Shown here one piece after another: positions 8,349 through 17,664 of a DNA stretch of 64,000 bases. The notes below the pieces were generated by a model. That model did no database searches. It was not told the origin of the DNA and was given only the letters and a program-made list of their open reading frames with translations. Both the position numbers and the translations under genes were made by a program. The stretch is from JAJDTR01 sp965220415 (lineage in GTDB: Bacteria; Poribacteria; WGA-4E; JAJDTR01): contig OZ244829.1 of the NCBI GenBank assembly GCA_965220415.1, positions 3,038,001 through 3,102,000 of the forward strand. The letters run 5' to 3'. The first letter of the stretch is position 1. Each line of letters starts with the position of its first letter.

Positions 8349-9434
8349 TCACAAGTCTTGGCACCTGACCACTATATCGGGACTTAGCTGCAAGTTTGGG
8401 TTAATCTGAAGCAGCACACAGAGCGGCGACGTATCTTCAAGGCTTTGATTGTGATAAAGACCGAGCCGGCGTAATTGGGTTAAGCCCGTTACCGGCGTGA
8501 TGTCCGTGATTTGATTATGGGAAAGGTCTAGCCACCTTAATCGGGTTAAGCTTGCCACCGGCGTGATGTCCGTGATTTGATTGTAAACAAGGCGCAGAGC
8601 GATTAGGCGGAATAAGCCTGCCAATGGCGCGATGTCCGTGATTTGATTGTGGTCAAGGTCTAACTCTTCTAATCGGGTTAAGTCTGCCAGCGGCGTGATA
8701 TCCGTGATTTGATTGCTGGCGAGGCGTACACCGAGTAAGCGGGTTAAGCCTGCCAGCGGCGTGACATCCGAAATTTGATTGTGCCCAAGGTATAACGCCT
8801 CTAATTGGGTTAAGCGTGCCAACGGCGTGACATCCGTAATCTGATTGTGGGCAAGGGATAACTCGGTTAATTGGGTCAAGCCCGCCAGTGGCGTAACCTC
8901 CACAATTTGACTGCCGCCAAGGAATAGCCTGGTTAATAGGGTTAACCCCTCCAGTGACGTAATGTCCATCACAATCGGATTTCCTCGGTCGTCCACAATT
9001 GTATTGTAGGTAAGCTACAATTCCCTTAATCGGGTTAAGCCCGCCAGTGGCGTGATGTCCGGGATTTGATTTCTGTTAAGGGATAGCTCCGTTAATTGGG
9101 TTAAACTCGCCAGCGGCGCGATGTCTACAATCTGATTGGTGTCAAGTTCTAGCGTTGTTAGACCGGTTGCAAACTCCAGCCCCGTCAAATCGCCGATGTT
9201 GCTTCTTTCTGCGTTAAGCTCGGTCAATGTCGCCATCTCCTCGTCGGTGATGGGAGCGCCCTGCGCTTTCCCCAGCGCGCGTTCAACTACCCCGCGGAGG
9301 TTGGGGTCGGAGATGTTCACTTGTACGGGGGCGGGTCTATGGCTTCCGATTAATTCTTCACGTGGATCGTCAGCCTCTCCACAACCAGATGCACAGAGTA
9401 TAAGGAGGAAGACGGAGGTAAGAGCACGAGTCAT
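8349..9434 (-). pseudogene. LRR lipoprotein split by an in-frame TAG
   Basis: The gene starts with a lipobox leader ending CASGC (Cys18), then a Poribacteria-like N-cap (NISDPNLRGVVERALG) and canonical 22-residue leucine-rich repeats (LTELSLNRNQIPDITPLAGL). After LREL the codon at 9015-9017 is TAG. The same frame continues without a break as LTYNTIV and nine or so more repeats to 8349. TAG replaces one residue of the LxxLxLxxN repeat, so a single nonsense change is the simplest reading. The intact protein would be about 361 residues. Alternatives are a sequencing error or readthrough; a GTG at 8996 could also restart translation of an unanchored second half. Confidence 0.8.
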
Positions 9435-9844
9435 TTGTTTTCACCTTATTCTTACGCGCGCAATGATGCTGTGCACGTTGTTGCCGGTATTTTTCGAGGA
9501 TAATTGAGCTAGAGTAACTAGAGCAAGTTGTGTGCCACTATCTCGCGCCAAGGCTGTCCTAGTCCATAAGTTACCCTGTATTAGCACTACCCCACGAATT
9601 GCATCAAACTCCCCCCGATGTGTCATGGAGACGCAATGGCGTTTCGCGCTTTCGTGTCTAACAAGTGAACGCCAATGTTCATTTTTTGTGCAGGAGGGGC
9701 AATGGCAGTTCTCGCACCAGTGCCAGTGCCCTACAATTCTAGTAGAGCGCCGGTGCTGTCCTATCCTTCTGTTGGTAATACTTTTTCTTAAAGTGACGGG
9801 GCGTCGTGGCTAGTGGCTAGTTTGTAGGGGATAAGGAATGGTGC

Positions 9845-10080
9845 AGGAACTCTATGGGATCGCTGGCGGGATTTTCTATCGTGGAAAGCTCTATCGCGCG
9901 TGCTATTCGCGTGCTTGATCCTGTCCAGTCTGTTGAGAGATCTCTATGGGAATTCTATCGCATTCGTTATTCACTCATTTGATCGCTCATTATCCATTCG
10001 CTTGATCGTTATCCACTCGTTTGAGGGATCTCTATGGGATTTCTATCGGGATTTTCTATATCCACTCGCTTGATCTCAAT
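9845..10080 (+). repeat. Long degenerate array of 35-bp units and a REP
   Basis: Runs of heads (for example GGGATCTCTAT, GGGAATTCTATCG) and tails ending TTGATC or TTGA fill this tract, with six or more heads and about five tails, so nesting is not cleanly balanced. A GGGCGGGGAGACCCCGCCCC hairpin followed by CTATG lies just downstream at 10088-10112. The remaining part of the gap (9440-9840) shows nothing I can assign. Confidence 0.6.
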
Positions 10081-10154
10081 CCACGGTCTGGGCGGGGAGA
10101 CCCCGCCCCTATGGGCAGGCGGGGTAAGTTGGGATAGCATTTCTACGCTACGAG

Positions 10155-11327
10155 CTAGAACGGCTGGAATGCCCCGTCGCGTGCGATCAAAATGATTGGG
10201 TCGTATACGGCGTCGCCGACGGCGTCGAATGAGAACCCCCCGAGAACGGTGTCAAAGCCGCTTGTGGCAGCCAACGCCTCCCTTATCGCAGCCGCATCGG
10301 TTGATCCAGCCGTCGAGATAGCGTTCACCAGAAGCTGCACGGATGTGTATGCCAACGCGCTGAAAACCGACGGCTCCGAATCGTGTGCCGCGATGAAGTT
10401 CCGGACGAACTCCTGATTGCCGGGCGTGTCCGCCGCGCTCGTCCACGCCGTAAACGTTATTGCCCCTTCCGCGGCTGCGCCGGCCTGCTGCACCTCGCCC
10501 ACACTCATCAGAGGAATGATGAAGGGTACATCGTCCGGAATACCCACTTCACGCCCTTGAAGGAGTATCGTCGGCTGGTCAAACGAATTCGCTGCGACCA
10601 GAACGGCTTCCGGCGCTAGATCCCGAATTCGAGTCAGTTGAGGGCGGAGATCCGCCTCGCGGGTGGAGAAGGTTTCGGTAGTCAGGAGTTCGATATCGAT
10701 TGCCCCGAGGGTTTCTGCATACACGTCGTTGGCGCTGCGGGAGAAGCCATCAAGCGTGTCAACTATAATTGCCACGCGCTGATACCCCAGTTTCTCCTGT
10801 GTAAGCCCAAGGCCTAGCGGGATCAGTTTGTCCACGGTCAGGTTCACGCGAAAAACAAAGTCCCCAAGCGCACTCAGTCCATGCGATGCGGAGGTCGGCG
10901 CTATGGCGACAACCCTGTTCTCCTCCGCCACCGGGAAGGCTATCTCGGTTAGGGTTGAAGTCGCCGGACCCAGAAGCGCGGTCACCCCGTCCTCGTGGAT
11001 TAGCTTGTTGTAGGCGGCAATCGCTCCTTCCGCGGAGCTTTTGTTGTCCTCCAGGATGAAGCGGATGCGCGGCGGCGCGAGTTGCGAGTTGTTAATCTCG
11101 TCGCGCGCCAAATAGAAGCCGTTCAAATACCTGATTATGTCCGGGTCGTCGGGGCCGTCGACGAAGGCGCCGGACAGCGGCATCACCAAGCCAATGAGGA
11201 GCTCATCGGGAAGGGGCGGCGGCACCTCGCCCCCGGAAAGTATCGAAACCAATTCGTCGCAACCGTACAGCCCGAAGATGAGCGCGGCGCTGACTATCAA
11301 TAGACAGATTTTCTGAATGTAATTCAC
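10155..11327 (-). CDS. Periplasmic binding lipoprotein (Leu/Ile/Val-type)
   Basis: This 390-aa protein is an extracellular solute-binding protein of the branched-chain amino acid family (Peripla_BP_6 type). I chose the GTG at 11327 because GGAGG lies nine bases upstream and it places a proper leader ending LYGC (Cys23). A longer reading from 11447 would add 40 unlikely residues. Family hallmarks include IGLVMPLSG, EDNKSSAEGAIAAYNKLI and LLGPATSTLTEIAFPVAEENRVVAI. No ABC permease or ATPase gene is nearby, so it is an orphan receptor. It is clearly paralogous to the protein at 17665, on the opposite strand across the toxin-antitoxin island. Confidence 0.88.
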   Translation of the reverse strand: MNYIQKICLLIVSAALIFGLYGCDELVSILSGGEVPPPLPDELLIGLVMPLSGAFVDGPDDPDIIRYLNGFYLARDEINNSQLAPPRIRFILEDNKSSAEGAIAAYNKLIHEDGVTALLGPATSTLTEIAFPVAEENRVVAIAPTSASHGLSALGDFVFRVNLTVDKLIPLGLGLTQEKLGYQRVAIIVDTLDGFSRSANDVYAETLGAIDIELLTTETFSTREADLRPQLTRIRDLAPEAVLVAANSFDQPTILLQGREVGIPDDVPFIIPLMSVGEVQQAGAAAEGAITFTAWTSAADTPGNQEFVRNFIAAHDSEPSVFSALAYTSVQLLVNAISTAGSTDAAAIREALAATSGFDTVLGGFSFDAVGDAVYDPIILIARDGAFQPF

Positions 11328-11610
11328 GTGTATGGACCTCCATCGTTGAATGCAGTTTGTTGTGGAAACGAAGTGTCCCCCGGTTGCAGAGAGCGGGAGC
11401 GGTTCGCACTGTGGTTGCGAATATTGTATCCAATTCGGCGCGATCATTCAATCCTGTTTCGAAGGGTTAGAGTGCGAATCGCTTGGGATTTGCTAGGATT
11501 CTTCTCGGTTCTGCTTGTGTTTGATGGATAGCTACTGTTAAACTGTAGAAGGTATACCGGTGTTTATTGACATAGGGGATTCCGAAATTCAAGGCGACGG
11601 AGGGGTCAGC

Positions 11611-12147
11611 ATGAACTGCAAGGTAAGTCTGAATGTAGCGCAGCAACCGGAGGGCGGTTTCACGGTGACGTGCAACGAGTTGCCGGAACTAGTGACTGAG
11701 GGCGATTCGGTGGACGAGGCGATGGGGAACTTCAAGGATGCCTACGCCGCGACAGTTGAATTGTATGAGGATTTGGGGCGCCCGACGCCAGATGGGGTTC
11801 AAACCGCTTGCGACGAGACGCCTACGGAAGGACCTCCACGGTTTTCAAAAATCGGACCCGATTCGCGAGTTCGTTCCGGTGAAGATGTACCGGTTGATAA
11901 CGGCCAGCTCCGGTTTGAAGCCATGCTCTCCGGATTTGGAATGAAACTCTCCCCACGAAAGCTGATTACGCTCGGCTGTCACGAGAAACCTAGGCGAGGG
12001 GACGGATGGCACCGGATATGGACTAACCCGCTTACCGGCGGCTGGGCGGTGCTACCGGATGTCGGGGACCGCGAGTTGAGGATAGGGACTGTGCGGGCGG
12101 TTGCGCGGAATTTGGGGGTTGGTTGGGAGGATTATTTGAAGGCTTGA
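11611..12147 (+). CDS. HicB-like antitoxin fused to a HicA-like remnant
   Basis: The start at 11611 is supported by GGAGG seven bases upstream. Residues about 1-55 match the HicB antitoxin fold (EGGFTVTCNELPELVTEGDS, DEAMGNFKDAY, ELYEDLGRPTP). Residues about 115-178 end like a HicA toxin (ELRIGTVRAVARNLGVGWED). Between them a neighbouring frame encodes KMYRLITASSGLK, resembling a HicA start, so the present single ORF probably arose from frameshifts joining two former genes in hicB-hicA order. HicA is an mRNA interferase with a catalytic His in its GSH motif; no such motif is intact here, so toxin activity is doubtful. Confidence 0.5.
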   Translation: MNCKVSLNVAQQPEGGFTVTCNELPELVTEGDSVDEAMGNFKDAYAATVELYEDLGRPTPDGVQTACDETPTEGPPRFSKIGPDSRVRSGEDVPVDNGQLRFEAMLSGFGMKLSPRKLITLGCHEKPRRGDGWHRIWTNPLTGGWAVLPDVGDRELRIGTVRAVARNLGVGWEDYLKA

Positions 12148-12217
12148 GGGGCAGTAGTTAGGCGTGATTGGGAGCGGATGGTAATTCTCGTCAGGATTCT
12201 TGGAATTTCATTATATT

Positions 12218-12245
12218 TTGCTTTGTATTTTCGATATGGTATAAT
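12218..12245 (+). promoter_or_regulatory. Sigma-70-type promoter for the RelE pair
   Basis: A -35 TTGCTT and a perfect -10 TATAAT are separated by 16 bases, 34 bases upstream of the antitoxin ATG. Confidence 0.55.
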
Positions 12246-12278
12246 GCAGGCAGTTAATCAGTATGGAGGGAGACTATC

Positions 12279-12485
12279 ATGCAAGAAAAGAAGGAAAAGA
12301 TTCACATGGCATCGCCTGCGATTGACTCAGCGGCAGGAGCTACAGGAGACGCAGAGCACGAGGAGTGGGATGAAACTCAAGAGTTGCTTGATGATCCTGT
12401 CTTTATGAAAAGCCATGCGCGGGCGGAGAAAGACAGGGCAAATGGAGTATCAAAGAAGTTCTCAGAAATCCGAAGAAAAGTATGA
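12279..12485 (+). CDS. Probable antitoxin of a RelE/ParE pair
   Basis: This 68-aa acidic then basic protein begins at an ATG preceded by GGAGGG. It contains EEWDETQELLDDPVFMKS near the middle, a pattern common in short antitoxins encoded directly upstream of RelE/ParE toxins. Its 3' end overlaps the toxin gene, indicating translational coupling. It would neutralise the toxin and probably bind the promoter at 12218-12245, which is inference from how such pairs usually work. I do not see a clear DNA-binding motif in so short a sequence. Confidence 0.65.
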   Translation: MQEKKEKIHMASPAIDSAAGATGDAEHEEWDETQELLDDPVFMKSHARAEKDRANGVSKKFSEIRRKV

Positions 12486-12735
12486 AATCGAGGTTGTCGG
12501 TGATTTTGAGCACCAGTATAACCTCTTGGATGCCAAAATGACTCGAAGAGTGAATGAAGCGCTGGATCGTCTAGCCGAAGATCCAATGAAATATGGAAAA
12601 AAGCTGAAAGGCAAATTGAGAGGGCTTTACTCTCTTCGTGTCGGCCGTTATCGTATCACTTATGACTTAGATGTTCAGACGAAAACCTGTTATGTTCGCA
12701 ATGTGTTAAAACGATCGGCAGTATATCGACGTTGA
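12442..12735 (+). CDS. RelE/ParE-family toxin
   Basis: This protein of about 97 residues has the RelE/ParE signature: a leading YEIEVVGDFEHQY strand-helix, DRLAEDPMKYGKKLKGKLRG, then GLYSLRVGRYRITYDLD and a terminal basic segment. RelE members cut mRNA in the ribosome and ParE members poison gyrase; the sequence alone does not separate them, though the LKG.LRGLYSLRVGRYRI arrangement is typical of RelE-like toxins. Start choice is uncertain: the ATG at 12415 would add nine residues. It overlaps the antitoxin gene by 44 bases. Confidence 0.8.
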   Translation: MEYQRSSQKSEEKYEIEVVGDFEHQYNLLDAKMTRRVNEALDRLAEDPMKYGKKLKGKLRGLYSLRVGRYRITYDLDVQTKTCYVRNVLKRSAVYRR

Positions 12736-12952
12736 TTTCAAAACCGGTTCCTTTACAGATCCCCTCCAAAGACACCTCACCTACCATCCACCCGTGTTGA
12801 ACGGGGATGGACGCTGAATCTCCCTAATGTCGAAGAAACCACACCAGGCGCCACCTCCCTACGGCAACCTCCCACGTAACCCACACCATTTTTCAGGTCA
12901 ACAGAACGTGACAAGCGATACTTCAGAATCCCCGGATTGAAGGTAAGTAGAA

Positions 12953-14489
12953 ATGACTGAGGAAAGAAAGCAGGAATTGAGGCGGTTGCTTGAAGAAGCG
13001 ATGGAGAGTTTGGAAGTATTACGTTCTGGAACTGAGTCTTCACTAGTCGCTGTAGAGGTATATAGAGAACACTTACAACGACGCTGGACATCCTATTCGG
13101 AAAATGTCCGATCGGCGTTGGTTAGCTTTACGCCTAACATTGTAAGCAAGACCACAAAGGCAAAACTGCTTGGTTTCATAAGAAAGGAGTTCGCTCAATT
13201 TATCTATGAAGACAAGATCCAATCTGCTAGTTTTTTCAAAAAGGGCGGTCCTTATGATGGATTTCCGCTGGATTGGCTTTTACAACAATTGCTAAGAATC
13301 ACCATAGCCTGGGGAATAGAGGAAGCCGTATTACGCGTTGATAGATGCACCGAAGAAAACTCTGGTTCTTTTCAACACTTTGCATTACTTGAAGGTATAA
13401 GATTAAACGCAGAAATACCAGTTTATAAAGGCATGCGACTTGTTCCTCTTTCTGATGCTGCATCATATCTCCAGCGCTATCTGCCGACTTATTTTATTGG
13501 TACCGCTGGTATGCCAGAAGACACCCTCCACTCGAAAACAATGCTTGTAATTGACTGTTCTGTATCCCCTATATTTCACAAACCTCTTCCGGAACTCTAT
13601 CAAGTAACACTCCACATTGCACTCCTCTGGAGTGCGGAAATTTGGACATATCGTATTCTATTGACATTTCGATCCTCTGGATCGAGGAAAGGGACTCCGA
13701 CCAGAAAGTGTTACTTGCTGAATGAATTATTCCGACAGGATAATGGGGTGCTCTCAAGAAGACAACTGCCCATTTCGAGTTCAGGTAGATGGTAAAGATT
13801 GCCCCAACTTCATGGCGGATGATTTTTGTGAGCAATTCTGCCTAACACTGTCTTTAGCCTGCAATTTTCCGCTTCAAACTGCCTTTAGCTGGAGATTTCT
13901 TGAGGAAGATCGGCTCTTCAATCTGAATTCGGAGATTGAGAGTGTAGTTCTTGGTATCTCAAATTTACCTTCTTGGCCTTTTGATCCGCTGGGAATTTCC
14001 GCTGATGTTGGGAAAGATTAGGTAGACGAAGCAAAAAGTTGGTGCGATATCTTGGACAGAAACCCAGACCTGAGAGAAACATTGCGAGTACCGATTGATA
14101 GATGGATAAAATCAAAGACACCGGAACGTGATATTGATAAAATGATAGACTTGGGGATAGCACTTGAAGCTCTCTATGTTCCAGATAGTGGGGAATGCGA
14201 AATTCGTTTTAAGTTAGCTGTCCGTGCTGCTTGGTATTTGGGAAAGGACAAAGAAGATCGGGATGACCTGCTGAAGAAATTCAAACAGATATATGATGCT
14301 CGCTCCAGAAGCGTTCATAATGGGCGACTTGGCCAAACAGTCAAGTTTGGGGAGGAACGGATACCTACATCTGACTTTATCGAAAGGACTCAGTGCCTAT
14401 GTCGGAAATCACTCCTAAAGATGTTAGAGGAGCCGAAGATTCCTGACAAGGATTACTGGGACAGGTTGGTGCTGGGTGGCGACTGTTGA
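12953..14489 (+). pseudogene. Apea-like HEPN gene broken by a MITE and a TAG
   Basis: The reading frame opens at 12953 and runs to ELYQ at 13603, where a 154-bp insertion shifts the frame. Removing the insertion with one TCAAG copy joins ELYQ directly to EDNCPFRVQVDG in frame. That frame then meets TAG at about 14019-14021 (GKD, stop, VDEAKSW) and continues to 14489. The distal part holds a HEPN domain with the R-x4-H motif in ARSRSVHNG, as in Apea-like HEPN RNases. HEPN proteins act as toxins or abortive-infection RNases. The gene as read cannot make the full protein of about 460 residues. Confidence 0.75.
13605..13758 (+). mobile_element. MITE insertion, copy A
   Basis: A non-coding element of 149 bp with imperfect terminal inverted repeats TAACACTCC and GGGGTGCTC, flanked by TCAAG direct repeats (13600-13604 and 13754-13758). 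It carries two internal hairpins (GCACTCCTCTGGAGTGC type) and subterminal AAGTAACACTC / GAAAGTGTTACTTG arms. A longer relative lies at 26947-27132. Its clean excision restores the HEPN reading frame. Confidence 0.8.
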
Positions 14490-14601
14490 CGTGTAAAGGA
14501 AGCGCAGACTATAATGCTAGGCACAACCGGGGCATATTGGCGAGTTTCGGGCCGAAGTACGCTACCAGCCATTTGACGGTAAAATCAACGGGGTACAAAT
14601 C

Positions 14602-15798
14602 ATGGCAAAAACTGTGAAAGCACTCATTACGCCGGAAGTTCTGAAATCGGTGCGTGAGAAACGCTTAAAATTAGAGATTGAACTCGCAGCCGAAAAATCA
14701 AATGTAAAGCCCGAACAACTTTCAGCATGGGAGGCGGGCATTGATACACCGTCTTTCGCGCAATTGAAGAGAATTGCGAATGCTTATAAAACCCATGTGT
14801 CTATTTTCTATTTGCCGACGCCTCCCGATAGTTTTGAACCGCTCGCGGATCATCGAAGATTGCCGGAGCCTATCACTTCTGATGAAGTAAAAGTGAAGAG
14901 AGAACAAGCCTATAGATTAAATGTCAATGTCGTTGAAGCTCACGAAAGACGAGAGACACTCATCGAATATTACGGATTGTTAGAGGAATCCCCGCCTGAA
15001 GTAACGCTCGAACTGAATGAGACCGATTCGCCGGAACAAGCCGCACGAGAAATAAGGGAATTTCTCCAGTTCAACACAGGATTACTGAAGCAATACAGTG
15101 ATGATCGTGCCACGTTGAAATTCTGGAGACACCTCGTTGAGGAGCGAGGTGTCCTGGTCTGCCAGACTTCAGTCAACACGCATCTCTCCATTGAGTTGTC
15201 AACCGTGCGCGGTTTTTGTATAGCGCAAAAACCGTTTCCGGTGATTGTGGTGAACCCCAAAGATAATCCGTATGGCCGCATTTTTACGATTGTACACGAA
15301 CTAGTGCATCTCGGGCTTGGGAAGAGTGTCATGCAGAACACGGGTATTGGCACGTACCCGGATTTGAACCCTACCGAAGTGTTTTGCAATCAGGTTGCAG
15401 CCCACGTGTTAGTCCCTACGCACGAGTTGCTTGAGCGAGTTGACCGAGGGGCGCTCGAAGAGAATCTGCTTGAACACGTAGAAAGAATTTCCCAGCACTT
15501 TCGTGTGAATCCCGAGGTCATTCTGAGGCGATTGCTGACGATCGGTTATATTTCTCGGAAAGTGTACCGCGCATACAGAGACAGTCAATTCAAGAAGTAC
15601 AAAGAAAGCGCGCCCACCCCAGGTCCAATTCCTATACCATATCACACACGCTTGCTCAATTCTGCCGGAGAGCATTTCGCTCGAACCGCTTTTACGGCTT
15701 ATCATGAACAAAAAATCACACTCGCTGATTTGGCTGCCTCCTTTTCCTATTGCGATCCAAAGCACCTTCCTAAAATTGAGAGCGTTATCTTTGCATGA
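14602..15798 (+). CDS. XRE-ImmA/IrrE fusion metallopeptidase
   Basis: This 398-aa protein has an N-terminal helix-turn-helix domain of the XRE type (about residues 10-65, including KPEQLSAWEAGIDTPSFAQL) and a C-terminal ImmA/IrrE zinc peptidase domain with HELVH at residues 232-236 and a downstream EVFCNQVAAHVLVP helix carrying the third ligand. Such COG2856 proteins cleave or relieve repressors, and some are antitoxins paired with PIN-domain toxins. That fits the next gene, whose ATG overlaps this stop (ATGA). The catalytic motif is intact. The start has only a weak ribosome-binding site (ACGGGG). Confidence 0.87.
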   Translation: MAKTVKALITPEVLKSVREKRLKLEIELAAEKSNVKPEQLSAWEAGIDTPSFAQLKRIANAYKTHVSIFYLPTPPDSFEPLADHRRLPEPITSDEVKVKREQAYRLNVNVVEAHERRETLIEYYGLLEESPPEVTLELNETDSPEQAAREIREFLQFNTGLLKQYSDDRATLKFWRHLVEERGVLVCQTSVNTHLSIELSTVRGFCIAQKPFPVIVVNPKDNPYGRIFTIVHELVHLGLGKSVMQNTGIGTYPDLNPTEVFCNQVAAHVLVPTHELLERVDRGALEENLLEHVERISQHFRVNPEVILRRLLTIGYISRKVYRAYRDSQFKKYKESAPTPGPIPIPYHTRLLNSAGEHFARTAFTAYHEQKITLADLAASFSYCDPKHLPKIESVIFA

Positions 15799-16292
15799 AT
15801 TCATTGTTCAACTAAAACGCGGTCGTTTACAGCCTTGATCTCAGTGCGCTGTTCGCTGCTTTCAATGAGCGTTACCCAATTGAGAATTTCCCGGGTTTTT
15901 GGAGAAAAATGGAGGAATTAATAAGATCTAATCGACTGATAATGCCAGAAGTTGCTTTCGATAAAGCCCTCAAAGACGAACGCGTTAAGGAATGAGTTAC
16001 AGACAATCAATTGAGACCATATCTACGTCGGCAGATTGACGAACCTATACAGAGTAAGGTTGGCGAAATTCTAGAGGAATTGCCTAGACTGCTAGATGAT
16101 CGAACGGGAAAATCCGGTGATGATCCGTGGGTAATTGCTTTAGCCATGGTATCCCAAAATTGTATCGTCGTAACCGAAGAAAAGCCGACGGGTGCCGCAC
16201 ATAGACCTAAGATTCCTGATGTCTGTAGTCATTTTAACCTTCAATGTATTCAGGTGGTGGAACTTGTCCAAAGAGAGAATTGGGTGTTTTAG
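15795..16292 (+). pseudogene. DUF4411 PIN-like toxin with two internal stops
   Basis: The frame begins with an ATG overlapping the ImmA stop (MNSLFN, then TAA at 15813-15815) and continues VVYSLDLSAL, NERYPIENFPGFW and LIMPEVAFDKALKDER to a second stop, TGA at 15993-15995, in the place where W is expected in VKEWV. It then runs on to DDRTGKSGDDPWVIALAMV, VVTEEKPTGA and a normal C-terminus at 16292. These are the conserved blocks of the DUF4411 PIN-like family, metal-dependent RNase toxins. With TAA and TGA both in frame, the gene appears dead, while its upstream partner is intact. Translation might restart internally but would lack the first aspartate. Confidence 0.8.
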
Positions 16293-16373
16293 ACCGAGAG
16301 TTGGTTGAATGTCTCCTTACGATATTGGGGAAACATCACCCACCGCGAAGTTTCAAACGAAAGGAGTCGAACA

Positions 16374-16850
16374 ATGATTAACGTTAGAGCGGCAGTGATT
16401 CGGATTCTGACGTGCGCAATTGGAGGAGCAGTGTTCGGCATACTGCTCCTAAACTTTGTGCCGTTGGCGCCGATGACGCACACTTATGCAATGCTGCACA
16501 AGTTTGGTATAGCGTATTCCGGGAATCATCCGTGGGAATCTGATGCTTTGCTGCATGTTATGGGCTCGCCAGTTCCCACGCTCCTCGTTTTTGCCGGGAT
16601 CGGCGCTTTTATCGGGTTGCTGCCAGGAATCGCTTGGGCGATTGACGAGGAGCCGGCGAGGCGGCGGTTTCTGCTATGGTCGAGCTCAGGCATCGTGATT
16701 GGCGTCATCTTGGCGGTGGCTACGGGGCGCGTCCTATTGATGTTTGCGATCACGCTGGCAGGGGTGTACGTCGGCGGCGTCACGGCGTTGAAGCGGCTTG
16801 GCGCATATAAGACCGAGGAAGACAATCAAGCTACGGGAGAGGATGAATAG
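16374..16850 (+). CDS. Four-helix membrane protein, unknown
   Basis: This 158-aa protein starts at the ATG preceded by AAAGGAG seven bases upstream; an upstream ATG at 16305 has no such site. Hydrophobic segments at about residues 8-30, 66-90, 103-120 and 122-142 predict four membrane helices, with a charged C-terminal tail (EEDNQATGEDE). No family is recognised. It follows the DUF4411 remnant by about 80 bases and may be part of the same accessory island. Confidence 0.6.
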   Translation: MINVRAAVIRILTCAIGGAVFGILLLNFVPLAPMTHTYAMLHKFGIAYSGNHPWESDALLHVMGSPVPTLLVFAGIGAFIGLLPGIAWAIDEEPARRRFLLWSSSGIVIGVILAVATGRVLLMFAITLAGVYVGGVTALKRLGAYKTEEDNQATGEDE

Positions 16851-16984
16851 AGCGCATAGCGTGTAAGACTCCTTATCGCCTTTGAATTTTTATCGGATTT
16901 CTATCGTGCTCCTTCTCCGGCTGATTGATCGGTCATTGACCATTCGCTTGATACCTCGCTATCCGTCCGGTTGATCGTGCCGTA

Positions 16985-17590
16985 CAACTCACATTGCGCT
17001 CCGCTGGAGCGCGTGCTCTGACGTATCTCCAGCCTATTGACATGCCGCTCTTCCAGAGCGGGGAATCGCGACCAGGAGGTCGCTCCTACAGAGGCGCGTC
17101 GATTGAGGGATCCGGCAGGGGATGGCGGAGCAAGATGCTCCGCCTACGGATTGAGCGGAGGCGGGATTTGGATACGTAGCGTTTCTATCAATTTCGCGAA
17201 CCGATCGTGCAGGGAATCGCGACCGGGAGAGAATCTCTATGGCAGCTCTATCGCGTTCGTTATTCACTCTCTTGATCACTCGCTTGGTGGCTCCTACAGA
17301 GAATAGAGGGTAAGCATGCCCTAGATCTCACATAGCGCTCCGCTGGAGCGCGTAAATCGACATATCCCCTGTCTATTGATATGCCGCTCTTCCAGCGCGG
17401 GGAATCGCGACCAGGAGGTCGCTCCTACAAAGGCGCGTCGATTGAGGGATCCGGCGGGCACGGCGGAGCAAGATGCTCCGCCTACGGATCGGGCAGAGAC
17501 GGACATTGGATGCGTAGCGTTTCTATCAGCATGGCGAGACGCTAGTGCGGGGAGTCGCGATTCGGAAATCGCTCCTACAGAGCGGACGTC
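16985..17590 (+). repeat. Tandem long direct repeat with REP hairpins
   Basis: Two related blocks, about 16985-17220 and 17326-17590, share GCTCCGCTGGAGCGC hairpins, the ATTGA(C/T)ATGCCGCTC link, GTCGCTCCTACA, GGATCCGGC and a GGCGGAGCAAGATGCTCCGCC hairpin followed by TACGG. A nested pair of 35-bp-type heads and tails (17229-17286) interrupts a GTCGCTCCTACA-type REP at the end of the first block. No gene is seen between 16851 and 17664. Confidence 0.65.
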
Positions 17591-17664
17591 GTAACTCCTG
17601 AATGTATGATTTTCAGTTGCAATGACTATGACAAACAAGAAATAAGGAGGCTCAATACCACAAG

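Noticed and set aside
8349..9434. Two separate LRR genes
   Set aside because: Both halves are in one frame, only one TAG separates them, and the second half lacks a leader and a ribosome-binding site.
10155..11447. Longer start for the binding protein (11447)
   Set aside because: The added 40 residues would disrupt the lipoprotein leader, while GTG 11327 has GGAGG and matches the paralogue.
8349..16292. Alternative genetic code or stop-codon readthrough
   Set aside because: TAG, TAA and TGA all occur as internal stops in different genes, and frameshifts and a MITE are present nearby, so ordinary gene decay explains them better.
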